Assembly (NCBI GenBank): GCA_022828595.1 | Contig: JAKGHH010000008.1 | Location: 1,548,728 to 1,612,727 of the forward strand | DNA length: 64,000 nt | Reading direction: 5' to 3' | Origin: Nelumbo lutea | Lineage: Eukaryota; Streptophyta; Magnoliopsida; Proteales; Nelumbonaceae | Shown: one piece after another, positions 13,601-28,600 of the stretch | How the letters are laid out: every line of letters begins with the position of its first letter | Position numbering within the stretch: the first letter of the stretch is position 1 | Program-made: the position numbers and the translations under genes | Notes under the pieces: model-generated | What the model was told of the DNA's origin: nothing | Database searches by the model: none | What the model saw: only the letters and a program-made list of their open reading frames with translations

Positions 13601-16600
13601 CATATTTGGATATGAATTCCCTTTAAGAGATAAGGATAGACCCTTAACTTATCTGTAGATTAGATCAGCCCTCTCCTAATCTAATTAGGAGGTTTCCATA
13701 TCTGAATCTGTATTCAGATTTGGACTCTCTGAGTGGATAGGATAAAACCCTATCCTATCTGCTAATCTAATCTTAGATTCGCCCCTTCTTTAACTGATCA
13801 AATCAGCCTAGTTCGAAATGGGATTAGGCCCATTAATAATGTGTGCTCACTTAGCCTTCCAAACTGCTGCCTAGTTGGGCTTCCTTGTATGGCATGGGAC
13901 TCAAGCATTGATCTACACATCAACCACAAGGGTTCGGCCCAGCCTTTGTTACAAGGCCTAGCCAAATTCACTAGAAAGCCCAGTGAACCCCCTGAGCCCA
14001 TCACATGGACTCTATGGGCCCAAAACTTACACTAAGTGGTCCCTAGGCCAAACCACCTTGTAACACCCAGAGACTGCGGGCAGATGCAAGATTAGCCCAT
14101 CCGGTATTTACCCTCAATGGTCTTACACTTAACCACTCAACCCATAATGATCATACACTGCCCGACAAGAGAGGGCATCTCCCTCGACTGCAAGGAACAG
14201 TGCTAAATTCTCTACTCACATGGATCTCGGGAATTAAAACATTTTGCAAACAATTTGAAACCGTTAACATATATATACTTTTATATCCGCATATAAAATA
14301 TATTTTGCAAAACAAATCTCAACGATTGAAATCGGTTCCTGGCAATCTTGGTTTCCATCAGAGATAGTGCATCCTCGATCATTACCTTTGTCCGAAAAAG
14401 GAGTTGATCCTATCACTATGATCACCCACTCAGATGAATTTTCAGACTATCCCAACATACCCAGGTTTTGACCCCCGCTAAGGATCTCACTGGTTGGCAT
14501 ATCAAAAACAGCCTAATCCGACACCTGGTGCAGTATCATAATTGAGTCTAGGGGTAAGGTGTAACTTTCCAGTTTTGCCCACTAATCTCCAAGGTCCAGG
14601 GCAATACTGGAAATCTGGTCTGGTTCAGGGTTTCAAGTAAACCTACACTGCATGTGCTTTGGGTCTCACCTTGGTAGCTGAGACAAGCCACCCCAACACT
14701 TGGCAGCACACCAGTGTCAGCCTTAACAGGATAAATCTCCCCAGACTTATCCAACGGCTATGAACATTCTAAATTAACACGGGTCTCATTAAGTGTCCAG
14801 TTTAAGGGTATTACACAGAAACACACCACAAGAACATGAACCAAATATGCACTTTATTCATTTACAATAAATGTCATAAGTACATCAATCTGATTGGAAC
14901 TAAGGGCATACAATTGTCTAACAAGTTTTTATCAGTACTGAGTAATCTATTGATAAATTAAAAGGGACCGAAAATAATAAACATGTATGAAAAAAATTAT
15001 GCATTCAAATAGGCATTATGAAGGCCTTAAATAGACTAAGAGAAGGAAATACCTCCCAATCTGTACAAAGAGGAAGCATTCGCTTTAAGTTGCTACATTG
15101 AGATGCAAATACAGCAGTCTCATATTTCCCACCATCTTGTTCTGCAATTTTCTTCAAAATGAAAAACAAATGATCCTGTTAGCTTGAGAAAGTAACATTT
15201 AACTGTTCATTCACAACCAATACAGCATGAAGCAAAAGATATAACCTTATCAACCTAAAAAAGAAAAAAAAAAAAAAGATAATTGTCTTTTGTCTTTTTG
15301 TTCATATACATGATAGTAGTAGAAACCGCATGTTTTGCATGTGGAAGTACAGAAAGCAGTGGGATTGCATCTTGAGGGAGTAACTTCTTAAGGAATGTTA
15401 GCATGAGCCATTTAAATCACAACCTGTCCTGATATAAGGGCTTTATGGTGCTCATTTATGTAAAACAATCATCAACCATATTTTTCTTATCATTTTGATA
15501 TTAAAGAAAATGATTACCTTCAACAAGATAACACTTGATGTGGCCAGTTTACACATTATATAATTAAGAATTGAAATTGTCATAAATAAAAGAAGAAACT
15601 ACATAGGATCATTTCCAACTAATGTCATCAGGAGATGATTATGTATATCTTCGACAAGACTTAATCTAACAAACATCCTAAATATCAATTTAAAGATATC
15701 AAAGTAAAGTTAGATATTTTGCACAGAAGAAAATGTGTCTCTGAAGTTCCATTCTTTTGGATCCTCTAGATGGTCTTTTCTGCATGTGACTCAACCATCT
15801 CAGCCTACCTTCTCTTATTTAATCACCTATGGGAGTTACTCCTAGGTTCCATTAAACAAATTAGATTTATGGACAAATACCTTAGAAACAAGAGGTTTTA
15901 AAATAAGGACTAAAACAGAATATAAGCAATGCGAATTTAACAATAATAAGAGTCAAAATCAGCATATACTTAGGATTGGAGACCAAGAGATAAAGTCAAT
16001 ATGATCTCTTCCATTACCACGGTTCAATAATCCAGTGAGGAGAAACTACGGAACTGTAGTTGTCCTACGGCTAGAATGGGTATAACAGTAAAAGAAGAAC
16101 AAACTGAAGTTGTATATGACACATATACTAGAAAAATGGGTAGCAGCAGTGCACCTTCATTTTTGAATGACACTAGAGACCTCTAATGTTATAAGGACTC
16201 ATAACAAAGCTAGTGCCAAGAGGTTTGGGTACATGAATCATGGCCCACCATAATGCCACAGTTTTCAAGGTGCTGAGGTGAGGCGAAGCAATGTGAAAAT
16301 GGAGCACCTTGTCACCTAGGCAATGAGATTTTTTGAATAAAAACCAAAAATCCTAGGGAAATTCCCTAGGTTCCATAGCAAGCAACAACCATCTTTCACT
16401 ACTAATTGTCTATAATCTTCAAAGAATGTGTATAAATTTCATCTAAAACAAAGAAAATCAACATGTTCATGAAAAAAAAATGGAAGAGAGAAAATAAATT
16501 TCAGAAAATAGAGGAATTGAGCCTCTATTTTTTCCCTACAAAAAGAAAAAAAGAAAAAAAAAATTGTGTTAATTGGAAAAAAGTATAGTGTTCTTTCATG

Positions 16601-19600
16601 TTTATTAGTCCACTTTTTAATTTGATTGATAGCATGCTTGTGTTTCATTGAAGGGTTGCATGAAAGTGTTATGGTCATGTGAACTCAACAGTCAACATGT
16701 TAGGCTATAGTCATAGTAAGGTAGTAAATCCTACAGGCAATCTCTATTTTTTCATATTTAAGTGGGTTGTTAATGAGTCATTTGGGATAGAAACTAAAGC
16801 ATGCACTCACAGGATAGTTTGGTTTTTAGTTTGATTAATGGCATGTCTGTGTTTTATTAGAGAGTCACAAGTGTTGTGATTGTGTCCACACATCAAAGGG
16901 TAAAATTAAACTTTGCTCCTTGGGTAATCCAGGACCCTCTGGAGTTGGGGGAGTCTTCAGGGATTGGGGGGGGGGGGGGGGCAGAGGGCAGACTAATGGC
17001 ACTACATTCTGGTCCCATAGGTGTGGGAGACTCTCTGAGAGCTGAAATTATGGCTCTACTACAGGGATTGAGATTGGCTAAGCAATGGGGATTTCAGAAC
17101 TTCGAGGTGGAGGGAGATTCTAAACTATTGATAGGATGGCTGCAGACAAAAAAATCTGTGTACGGACTTTCAGACAACAGATAAAAATATTGTGCTTAGC
17201 AAGGGAGGCTGGGGCAATCTACAAATGGGTAAGGAGATCAGCCAACTCTGTGGCTGATGGTTTGGCAAAACAGGGAGCCTTCAGGGAGAACTTTTTCTGG
17301 GCTGTATTGTAACTTTCTAGTTTAATTTAAGTCACCGTTCCCAATCAAAAAAAAATCATGTGAACACATCAAAACCAAATCACCCAGGCAAGCACTCATT
17401 GGATGATTTGATTTTACATTTGGTTGACAGCATGTCATGTTTTGTTGGAGGGTCATGAGAAAGTATTGTGACCATTCGAACTTGTTGCTCCACATGCTAA
17501 GCTATCTTTGACTCTTTGTATTTGTTGATTGTCAAAGTAAGTGAGTGGACCCTAGAGGCAAACTTTTCAAGGCATCTAGGTGATGCAAGGCAATGAGAGG
17601 TGTGTCATGCCGAGTCAGCTAGGCAATGGCTTTCTTTTTAATAAAAACCACAAATCCTAGGACAATTCCTTAGGTTCATTGGCAAGCAGCAACTATCTTT
17701 CATTTTAAATTGTTTTGTAATCTTCACAAAAAAAATGTATAAACTTCATTGAAAACATACAAAATCAACATATTCATGAAAAAAATGGAAAGAAAGAAAT
17801 TTCATAAAATAGAGGACTGGGTCGAGCCTCTATTTTTCTCCTAGGAAAAGAAGAAAAGAAAAGAAAGGATGTAAAAGGAAGAAGAAGAAGAAAATAATCA
17901 ATACGTGAGTGGACGACATTTTGAATTATTCTAAGCTTATCGGTTCAGGTTTTGAAGTCTTCAAGGGTTCAAGACACTATACATGTTGATTGAACCCTAA
18001 CAATAAGAAAAATAACAAAAAGAAACTAGTATTTTAATTAAAACTGAATAGTTTTCTCAGAAAAGCATAAATTTTACTATTAATTGTTTATAATCTTCAT
18101 AAAAAATGTAAGTTTCATTTTTATCAATAACAGAATTTCATTAAATTTATAAAAAATAATAATTACAGGATTGGGAGAGGTAAACTGTCTTACCTCTCCA
18201 CAACAAATATGCAATTACAATTGATCCCAAAACAATTGATTCCTTCCCACTCCTTGTTTTGCTAAAGCATCAGCATAAGCATTTGCAGTCCCTTTAACCC
18301 AGCCAAATTGCACATCCATATCTTTAGTCAACCACTTAAATCCCTTTCTCTCATTGTTGAAAATCCAGAAGCCCTTTCTTCCTTTTGCAGCCACTCCACT
18401 ACTCCCAACAAAGTTCAGTTTGATGTAGTTAATCATTGGAGGAAACCCAACAGGACTTATATTAGATCTATGACAATCAGAACTGGCCACTTCCTTCCAT
18501 TTGTTTAAGATATCACCTGTTGAGCAGTGAGCAAACATATCCATAGATTTTACCCAATGAACCACTCTCACCATAATGGTTTCTATGATAACTTCTCTAC
18601 TTCTTTCCTTGTCTGAAAACGGTCTTCATTTCTTTCTTCTCATATATTCCAGCCTACAGACACCATAACACATCTCCATAAAACCCGTGCCCTTTTTCTT
18701 TGGCCACCTCAAGAAGGAGGAATCAAACAAACTTTGCACATTGGTTGGGGGAGACCACCTACATCCAAACGATGAGAAAAAACATTCCCAAATTAAAGTA
18801 ACAAAAGGGCAAGAGATTAACAAATGAAAATAAGTTTCTCCATTATCCATACACATAACACACTAGTGTGGAGATAAGCACCAATTTCTTCTTTTTCCTT
18901 TGGAGTAAATCTCAAGTATTAATTTTTTCCAAGAAGACTTCCCAACAAAGGCCCCCAACTCGTGGAGGGATAGGATTACCTCAGACCTCATCCACCGGAA
19001 ATGGAATTCCCAAAGAATAGACAGGTTGAACAAGGGCCTTGAAAAAAGCACAGGAAAAGGAACCAGAAGAGGATAGAGTCCAAATACAACTGTCAGCTTT
19101 TGAGGATTCCAAGTATACCCCATCAAGGATATGAAGCAAATCCAGGATCTCATTAAGTTCTGAATCCCTCACACCCCTCCTTAAACCCAAATCCCAATCA
19201 AAGCCAGTTCTTGAGCTTTAAGGACCTAGGAAAGAGCACATAGGTTTATATTTATATCGCGATAGGGCAAAGACATAGGGGAGATCAGGAAACAAAGAAA
19301 AGAAAATTCAGGAAATAGAGGGGTTGAGCCTCTATTTTTGTCCTAGGAAAAGAAGAAAAGAGCTGAAAGGGTGAATGAAGAAATAGAAGAAGATTATGAT
19401 GATGATGATAATGAAAGTAACCAATATGTGTTGATTGGATAAAATTTTGAGTTCTTCCATTCTTGTACATGTTGATTAAACCTTAACAAATGAGGAAAAA
19501 ATTAAAAAGAAATAGTAGTTTAACTTAAATTGAAAAGTTGAGTTTAATAATGTCTATTTTATTTATTATAATCTCAAAAAGTTAAGAATTTAAAAGTATT

Positions 19601-22600
19601 CATGAGCACCATGTAAGAAATATATTGGCGATTAAGCAAGGCAACTTGACAACTATGCATTGTGTTCTATCAACAGCCAAGTTCTCTATTTCAATTCAAC
19701 TTCCAATCTCTTTTTAAATCCAATCCCATTGGATACCTTCAACAGTAGGATGGTAGGATGGCAGGAGAACATAAAAGGATATGAAATGATTCTCAATGTT
19801 TCCTATCTCTCCTCATTTAGCTGCTTCTCCCTTTTTTTTTCCTTTTGATTGGTGATGCTTCTCCCATTATTAGCTTATCCCTTTCTTCCGATTAGCTAAA
19901 ACTATGGATACTTAAAATTTCCATGTACTTAAATCCAATGGCATTTGGATTTGTGCTTCCAGCTTATTTTTCCCCAGTTCACAAGTTTTTCAAAAACATG
20001 TGCCTTCATTTTCATCACCTCAATTCCTGCCAATTCAAATGTGTTCCTCCTTGCTAAAAGCCTTGAACTTGATTCAACAGCAATGTCTTCCTCTCCCCCA
20101 ATATCCAAAAGTTTCGTTATTCTAGAGTTATAAATTTGTTTTGAGCAGTTTCAATTTCCTCATGAACCTTAAACCTGCCCCCACTCATCGACTCCCACCA
20201 GTGACTAATATCTTCCTTTAAGGATGGAATAAACACATTTTCAAATCAAAAATAAGAAAAAGTTGTGCCACATCTTACGTTATCCAAGGATAGGAGATTC
20301 GGACAATGATCAGATACTGGTCTAGAAGGAGCAATTTTTAGAGACACCTCTGCAATCTGTCTTATTTCCTAAAGGTCATATTGGCTTACATGCTTAACAA
20401 GGTGAAGCTGGAATTGAGAAGGGGAAGGTCTTTAAGCATATTTTCATTTACAAGCTGTCCAGATTCTCTCATGTAAACAGTGATTCTGTTCTGGCCCCCT
20501 CTTTTAAGAAATTTAAGGTAAATTGTTCCCATACACCAAATCTAACAGTTTGATACACCGGTCAATTGGATTTCTAAATTTTTCTCCTAGCTTATTTATG
20601 CATTAAATTTTTCTCTTTTTATGTATTTTTCCTTCTCTTCTTCAATTTTTAGTCAATAGTTTTAGAAGGCTCAAGCCATAAAACTGCTGAACTGTGAGCA
20701 GTCAATTCCAGCACATGCAGCATCTGAGATAGCAGACCATGGAGACACCAGACCCTCCTCGCAGCTAACTTTTTATTTTTTTTATTAATAACAACAAAAA
20801 TTCATTTCATTAAAGAGATAGAATAGCAGCTAAGTTTTCATCCCCCTAACTTCTACCTCTTAATCTAGAATATCAGAAAGAAAAACAAAAGGTTTGCTTC
20901 AAATGGGGGAAGATCAATAGTTGGTAATATGCCAGTTTCCAGGACCTGCAGTTTATCAGGGATGAGAGGACAGTCTATGTGCCCAATTGCAAATTTCTAT
21001 TATCACACAAACAGTTACGGATTGGCTGAATCATCCATTCATAAGGCACAGTGACATTGTTATAAGATTCAAGGCTGTTATGTCTAAATAAAACAAGTTT
21101 ACCCCAGTCTACATGTGCAAGTGTGAGACATAGATGTATATACGAATACCAAATGATAAACATGGAAGCAAAGAAATGTCATGTAAATGGATCAAAATGA
21201 ACAAACAAACTAAGCAAGTTCAACAAGCCAACAGAGCTCTCCTCAGCCACCCCTTGAATCCTACCTCTGAAGCACAATATGAAGCCCATTTCCAAAGACG
21301 CCATTGGTGTCCAATGCCACTTTCCAATTCGATGGCTTGCAAAGTTCTATTCTTTCCACTCTTAACCACAGCTTCAATTGAAGGAAAGTTATCAAATCCC
21401 CCAAATGGGCATATAGTTGCTGCCCTCCATGGCTGCCATGAGAGGAAAATTTTGTCAATGAAATCATACAAATGAAAAAATAATAGCATTTCAACATGAT
21501 GACACCTTAAGAGCAAATTTTTTACCAACCTGTCCAGCAGACCGACAGAGCTCACATGCCTCTTCCACTCTGCCTGCTCTTAATAGGGTCCAGATATCTT
21601 CTAGAAGAGATTCATCTTGTTTCTGTTCAAACAAAAACAGTAGATAAAGATTTAACTTGAGAAGATATTCCAAAAGAACCAGTATATCCTACATAGAAGG
21701 CATGGATATACGAACCACAGCATTGTATTGTATTGTATTGTTGAATATATGCAAAGGTTCAAGCTGTTCAACATAAAAATCGTTATCTATTTCTTGACCA
21801 AGCACTTGTCTTGCCCAGTGCCTCATTGGGCAAGGCTGTATCTATTCAATTTGATTCAATGAAATACTTTACCTTTTCTCTCAAAAAAGTCATAAAAAAG
21901 CCAGATAAGACCTAAACTAACCCACAATGGTAAAATGGCCAGTCCTTTAGAGCCACAACAGAAAATAGAAGCTCCCCACCTCTACCAAGAAGGTTGAGGG
22001 AGAGGGAAGAAAGAGAGAGCCGAGACATTGACTGCAGTCTTGGCAATGCAGGCCCATCTGGCAATGGTGGTGTAATCAGAAATACCAGAAACATCCTCCT
22101 AAGCTATAGGAGTGGCCAGGTGGGAGAAGGGAACTCATTCAGAGCTGAGATAAAACATTAGTTCTTCTGCACAGATTAAAGCTGGCATATGTTTCAGGTA
22201 GGACTATTTTCTTTTTTGGATGGACTGATTAGATAATAGGAGATTGCCAGGTTGTGATAGAGTGGATGACCTCAAGATATGAGTGACCATTGATGCAACT
22301 TATTAGGTAAGCAAAGGCCTTAGCAACACATATGAACTGCTTGTTCGACTGCCAGAAATGCATATGCTGAAATGGATGAGTGGAAAAACTAGAAAAGATA
22401 GGATCAGAAATGAAGTCATTCAAAGGAACCTAGGAGTAGCCCCAATAGGTGATAAAATGAGAGAATGTACACTAAGATTGTTTGGACATGTGAACAGATA
22501 ACTATCAACAGCACTCATAAGAAGAAGTAAATTGTTGTGAGTTAAATGGGTTAGAGGGACTAAGAGCTGACCAAAAAGGACATGGGTAGAAGTGATAAGA

Positions 22601-25600
22601 AATTATGAAAGTGCCAATAATTTAACAATGGATATGGCATTAAACAGAACAGAATGGAGAAACAGGATTCATGTAGTTGACCATAGTTGGGACAAGGCTT
22701 GGATGATGATGATAATGATGATGATGAGATTGCCTCCCATTTTCCCCACCTTCAAATTCAATGCCCTTTTGTAATTCAGGGTCATCAATATAGCCCTTTA
22801 CTTCCTCCTACTATAGTTTGGTTTATGAGATTGCCTTCTCGGCCTTGTGTATAACTTCATAGTCAGTATGTGCAGCACCCAGAAGTCCCTGCACAAACCT
22901 TCATATTTTTTTCTTAAAACTCCCCTGCTTACACCCTTATCAGACTGCTTCTAAACACCATTACTAGTCTGAACAATGTGTCAGCTTTACCGTGATGAAT
23001 GCATGAATGAGTTTCATTGCACATCTAAGAAGCGTATAGTCCCCCACGTCAAAGGTAAATAGCAAATATAATATGGGGTGGTGATGGAACTGGCTAGGAT
23101 GGAAATAATAAAGAACTTTTGTTCCCTCTCTTTTTATAATGGAGAAGACCAAATGCATACGGATGATAGGCCCTAGTACACACTTTATGTCAAGCAAGGC
23201 CGAAACAACTGATCAATGCCCCACCATCTTGCCTACACCATTTCAAATTTAGTCAAAGCAGGAATATACAAATTAGGAAGTCCCACCATCTTGATTACAA
23301 TGTTTAAGAAATGGTCAAAACACAAACACAGAAACATACAAATTATGAAAATGTTAAAAAGCCACTAAGTTTTCTCCAAACAAATCACAAGCGACCTTTC
23401 ATAACCACAATAACACTTCCTCTCCTCCTTCAAAGTTATTGTATTGAAAAATAAGCATCACAAAGTTCCAAATTTATAATGTTCCAAAATGAATAAAATC
23501 ATCACTTAACAGTGGTGCTGAAGTATGAATATCAACCTAAACATTATCAAAGATTCTAGAATGGAAGAGTGCTTGTATACCTTGTCATCAAGGAGTTGAT
23601 GAGCTATTTCGCGTGTTGGAGCATCAAAATCCAAGTGTTGCACAATGGTTGAATCAGCATTACCTTTCTTTAAAATCCTTTGAGTATGATGCCAAACCCC
23701 TGAATTGGGTAGATAAGAACCAACATGACATCCCCTCACCTGAAAAAAATAATAATAAATTGCCATCATCATCCAAGTGGCCAAGCCTTATCCCCACTAT
23801 ATGCATAATAGTTTGCCAAGTCAATCAGATTTAGTTCAATTTCAGAACAAAGGCAAAGGCACCTGTACATGCATAATAATAACTAACCTGACCCACGAAA
23901 AAAAATTGTTCACATTTTGTGATGGTCATAATATGTAATTGACCAGTCCATTAGGCATCCCCAATTTAATTTGCAAATTTGTGCATGTATAAATATTTCA
24001 TGTACCGTATCTAAATAAATCCATACTCGGTACCCCTAAGATTAGGACCTTCTGTTGGGATGTCTGTCATATGAAAATCAACACTTGCAATGTTCTCCAC
24101 AAGAGAAGGCCTTGGTGCTTCTCCCCATATATCTATCACTTTTGTAAAATAAATTGTGAAGCTCCTTATCAATACTAATTCCCTGTCCATTTGTTACTAG
24201 CACTCGGGAATGTTTTTTCTTTCTTTGGTTGTAGGCGGTATCCACCACTGAATATGGGAAGTGTATTTAGGAGATGCAACAGAGCTGCAATATATGGTCT
24301 CTTGGGAAGAAAGGAATGAAAAGAAAAACAATGGGAAAGAAAGACAAAAAAAGCTACAATAAAATGTGGTGCATTAGGTCCGAACCATTGATATCTACCA
24401 TCCTCCTTCAATTCAGTTGATGGTATCCTTAGAGGCTGGCATCTGGTGTCATCCTCATCACGTATTAGAATAAGAATGTCATTGTCTTGGAACCCACCTA
24501 AACATAATTGCATTATGCTAAATTTTGATGGATGCAGCTTGGGCAACCCTGGGCCCTTGAGTATTGGGGGAATTTTCTGAAATGGACATGGGAACATATT
24601 AGTGATATACTAAGGGCCAATAAGATCCAGAAGTTCAATAAAGACACAACTCATGGCAGCATTGCAGGGCCTAAAAATGGCTAAATCTTTGAACTACATC
24701 AACTTGCAGGTAGAAGGAGACACTAAGTTGGTGGTGGATTGATTAAAAGACCAAGAACAAAAGCACTGGCGCTATAGGCAGATCATTAATAAACAATACT
24801 ATCTCCCCTATATTTGTTCTCTTTATTTTCTTTCTTTTTTGTCATTATTTACAACAAGAAAATAAAATAATTTTGTCATTTCTTTTGGGGGATTGGAGAT
24901 AGAATCATAGCCAAATCCTGGTGGTTGCCATTTTAAAAAGAAAGAAAGCTCAAGAGGGGGGAAGAAGGAAAAAGAAGGCTGACATGGGGAAATTGCATCA
25001 AGAGGGGGGAAGAAGGCTCAAGAGTAAAGAGAAGGGGCAGAAGGAGAGAAAAAATATGTTTGTCGGGCCTTAGAGCAGCTGTATTGGGATGATGGAGTGC
25101 TGATTTCTAAGGAATTTGGAAGTGCATGGGAAAAGAGCTTATTTTCAATAGATTTTACCATTTCCTATTGGTGCTTACCAGGGCTTTGTTTGGGTTGTGT
25201 TATTATGCCAGTATCATGTTGGGTGGTTTTCTGTATAGTTCTTCAAGGATGAAGATGGGGTTGGTAGTGAACAACAATTTTTTGGCTGCAACTCTTTGCT
25301 CCTTCTGGGAAGCCTTCGTTTTGGTCTACATGATTTGCTCAGGCCAAATTGCCCAAACACAACTAGTATACTTTTCTCAATTTTTAATTCAGTGTTTGGT
25401 TTTACCATCAAAAAGGAAAAAGAAAAAAGAAACCAAAAATGAACCTCAAAAGTGAGAAAACTAGAAAACATGCTTAATATTCCAAACAGGACAGAAAAAT
25501 AAAGATCACCCTATTCTCCAACTCTAGAGCTTCAGAAGCCAGTCCTTCTAGCCATTGTACAATTCGGAGACATAATTGTGCTGTATGATCTGTCATAACA

Positions 25601-28600
25601 AACTGGCATGCCTCGTGGTGTGATGTAGATGGTGACTGTCAAAATAGAACAAAAGATTGCAGGGGTTCAGCTTGCCAAATTTCAACATTGCATGCTACCT
25701 AAAATTAATAGATAAAATAACATAGCATGATCTAATAAGGAAACAGATAATACCAATATTAAGTCTTCAGGAAGTTCCTCATTTCCTGCAAGATGACCAA
25801 AATTTGTTTCAGGTGGAATTGACCACATAACCAATAAAAAATATACTTATAAATACATCCAATGAGAATTAACTTGCAAGTAAAGTTTAAACCAAACCTT
25901 TCAATGAAACTTGAGTACACATCATCTAAACATAGAAAGTACGTAAGATGTAATTTTTTAAAATAAATTTACAAAATGTTGAATCCAAGGTCTACAAGCC
26001 CAAGTAGTTGGGGTTAACGCTGAGTTATGTTGAACCCAGCCTTCTTCTATAAGTCAGCTAAGGAGCATAAACCAACATATCTTCTCTCTGAATTAGCTGA
26101 AGGCGGAAGCATACTCTATCTATCTACTGCCAACTGCTGGATTGCCCGGTTACCATCTGAACATTCCCTCTTAATTCAAAGCCCTTTTGCTGTCTTGCAT
26201 TTGCCTCACCTTAAATTATGGCTGTTCAAACTGCACCTAATTGATAAAAAAACCCATTGCTATCAAGGCTAAATTTTCTTGAGAAAAGGTAGAGTGATGT
26301 ATTAAAGATAAAAACACCCCCCACTCTACACAGCAAGAAATTGTGAATACACTATATCCACCTATACAAAAAGTATTGCTCAACCATTACAAAAATAACA
26401 AAGTGGAATTCAAAAAAGAGCTGTATGGAATATCTGTAAAACTTCCGTTCACTGAAACCCAAGAGTGAATTCTACCCCATAGATCCTTTACTAATTATAT
26501 CTTCCGAGGTCTCCACAGCTTCAAAAATTCTGCCATTTCTTTTCATCCACACAATCCACAAAAATGCCAGAGGAATCACTTTCCAAACTACTTTCCCTTT
26601 TTAACTCAGATCCTTCAACTGCCAACTGGTTAAAAGCTCCAGCACAGATTTTGGAAAACAAAATTGTAGCCCAAAAATGTCTAAAACATTGGACGACAGC
26701 CCTCTAGTAAAACAACAATGCAAAACAAGTGGTCAATAGATTCCACTCCCTCATTACAGAAGATGCAATTAATGCTATCAATTAGAACACCCTTTTGAGT
26801 AGTAGTCAAACATTTGTTAAGAGAGGTCATCCACATAAGAAAAGCAACCTTCTTCAGAGCAGCTGTCACCAAACACCCTTCCAAGGAAAACGTCCCTCCC
26901 CCCCCCCCCACCTACCAGCAGCTTACTATAAAAAGACAACTGAAAAACCGGCAACCTTGCACCCTCTCTATTCTCTTTTATCAACTCCCCTTAATCTACT
27001 TGGTATAAAACTATAAGTTTATGCAACAGATCAGCCAATTGCTCTACCTCCCAATCATTTAAGTTCCTCCTGAAAGTAGGAGACTAACCTGCAGTCCTAT
27101 CTTGAAACGTCAACCACTCTGCCACCAAAGCTTCCATGTTAACAGCTAATTCAAAAGGCCCAGGATATATAATTCTTTCAGCCTATTTTCTTCATACCAA
27201 AGGTCACAACAAAACCTTACCATCCCCAATTTTCTACCTCATTCCTTTGAAGAAATCTGATTTGGTACTTTGAATACCTTTCCACAGTGCACACCTGTAA
27301 GCAAGAACATCAACTTGATCCCAGCTATCTCCCCTTTGACCATATTTGTCATGAATAACTTCCCTCCACAGACTGTACACCTCCTCATTATATCTCCAGT
27401 GCCACTTCCCTAAAAGAGCCTTGTTTAAAAACTTCAAGCTCCCTTATCCCCAAACCACCACTCTCTTTAGGTTGACAATCATTTTTCCAGCACATTAAAT
27501 GAACTTTCCCTCAGTCCTTCCATCCATTCTATAAAAAATCCCTCATCGATTTATCCAAATTCTCTACTATACTAGTCAGGATGGGAAATAAAGAGAGGGC
27601 ATAAGTAGGCAAGGAACTCAAAACACTCTTAATCAAAGTGACATTGCCCCCTTTAGATAGGTACTTGGTCTTCCACACTTTCAATCACCGGATTCCAATC
27701 TGATTTTGCTGCACTGCTCTCCTAGTGGAAGCCCAAGTATCCTGTTGGTAATTTGCCAACTTTACAGCTGAAAAAAAAATCAGCTAACAAATAGCATTCA
27801 CCCCCTCACCAACAGCAAACAGTTCCCCTTAAAAAAGGGGATTTTCAAACTTGATATAGCCACAAACCATTTTAAGATGAAATCAAATTGAAAACTTTAT
27901 CCAGATTAGCCTTACAGAAGAGAGTGCCATCCAAAAACTGTAAAAGAGGGGTGCTCCTTGCAGCACGCATCCTGAAACCCTCAATCAAGCTCAGCTCCTC
28001 CATACTCTCGAACATCTTGCTGAGAGCTTCCAGGAAGCAGATAAAAAGGAGAGGAGAGAGGATCCCCTTGCTTGATCCCTCTTGTGCTAAAAAATCTTCC
28101 ATGAAAGCAACCATTAAAAATAATTGAGAAACTCATATTTGAGATACAAACCTTTACCCAGTTCCCCCATTTGGTCCCAAAATTCATCCTTTTGAGCATA
28201 TAGTCCAGAAAAGACCAGCTGACATGATTGTAGGCCTACTCCAAATCCACTTTAATAAACACACCCCCTTCACCCCTTCTCATCCAAGAGTCCAGAAGCT
28301 CATAAGCCACCAAAATTCCATCCAAAATCTGCCTCCCACCAACAAAAACACTTGGATATTTTGAGATAAAAAATCCGACTACTCTTTCATCATCGAAGAT
28401 AGCACCGTAGCAATAATTTTATACACACTTCCACCAGGCTAATAAGATGAAAATCCGTCACATTCGCAGCACCTTTTTCCTTTGGTATTAAAGAAATAAA
28501 AGTTGAATTTAGACTCCTCTCTAAAGCACCATTAAAATGAATATCAGAGAACAACTTCAATAGGTCCTCATTGAGAAAAACCCCAGCATTTCTTGTAAAA

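Larger units (their letters stand above)
16250..19560 (+). repeat. Three related repeat units interrupted by two L1 insertions
   Basis: A unit running from a GGCAATG-rich start through AATCCTAGG, AAGCA(A/G)CAAC, TAATCTTCA and a GAGCCTCTATTTTT motif occurs at about 16265-16740 and 17560-17990. A third copy is split: its left half lies at 18050-18117 and its right half (GAGCCTCTATTTTTGTCCTAGG) resumes at about 19290. L1s at 16898-17358 and 18118-19275 interrupt the array. A part containing GACAGCATGTCATG-like text also repeats at 16625, 16835 and 17410. Family not recognised. Confidence 0.6.

Noticed and set aside
25126..25455. 109-codon plus-strand open frame
   Set aside because: It lies in sequence that resembles an L1 3' UTR ending ACCATCAAAAAGG; low-complexity Lys-rich end and no similarity.
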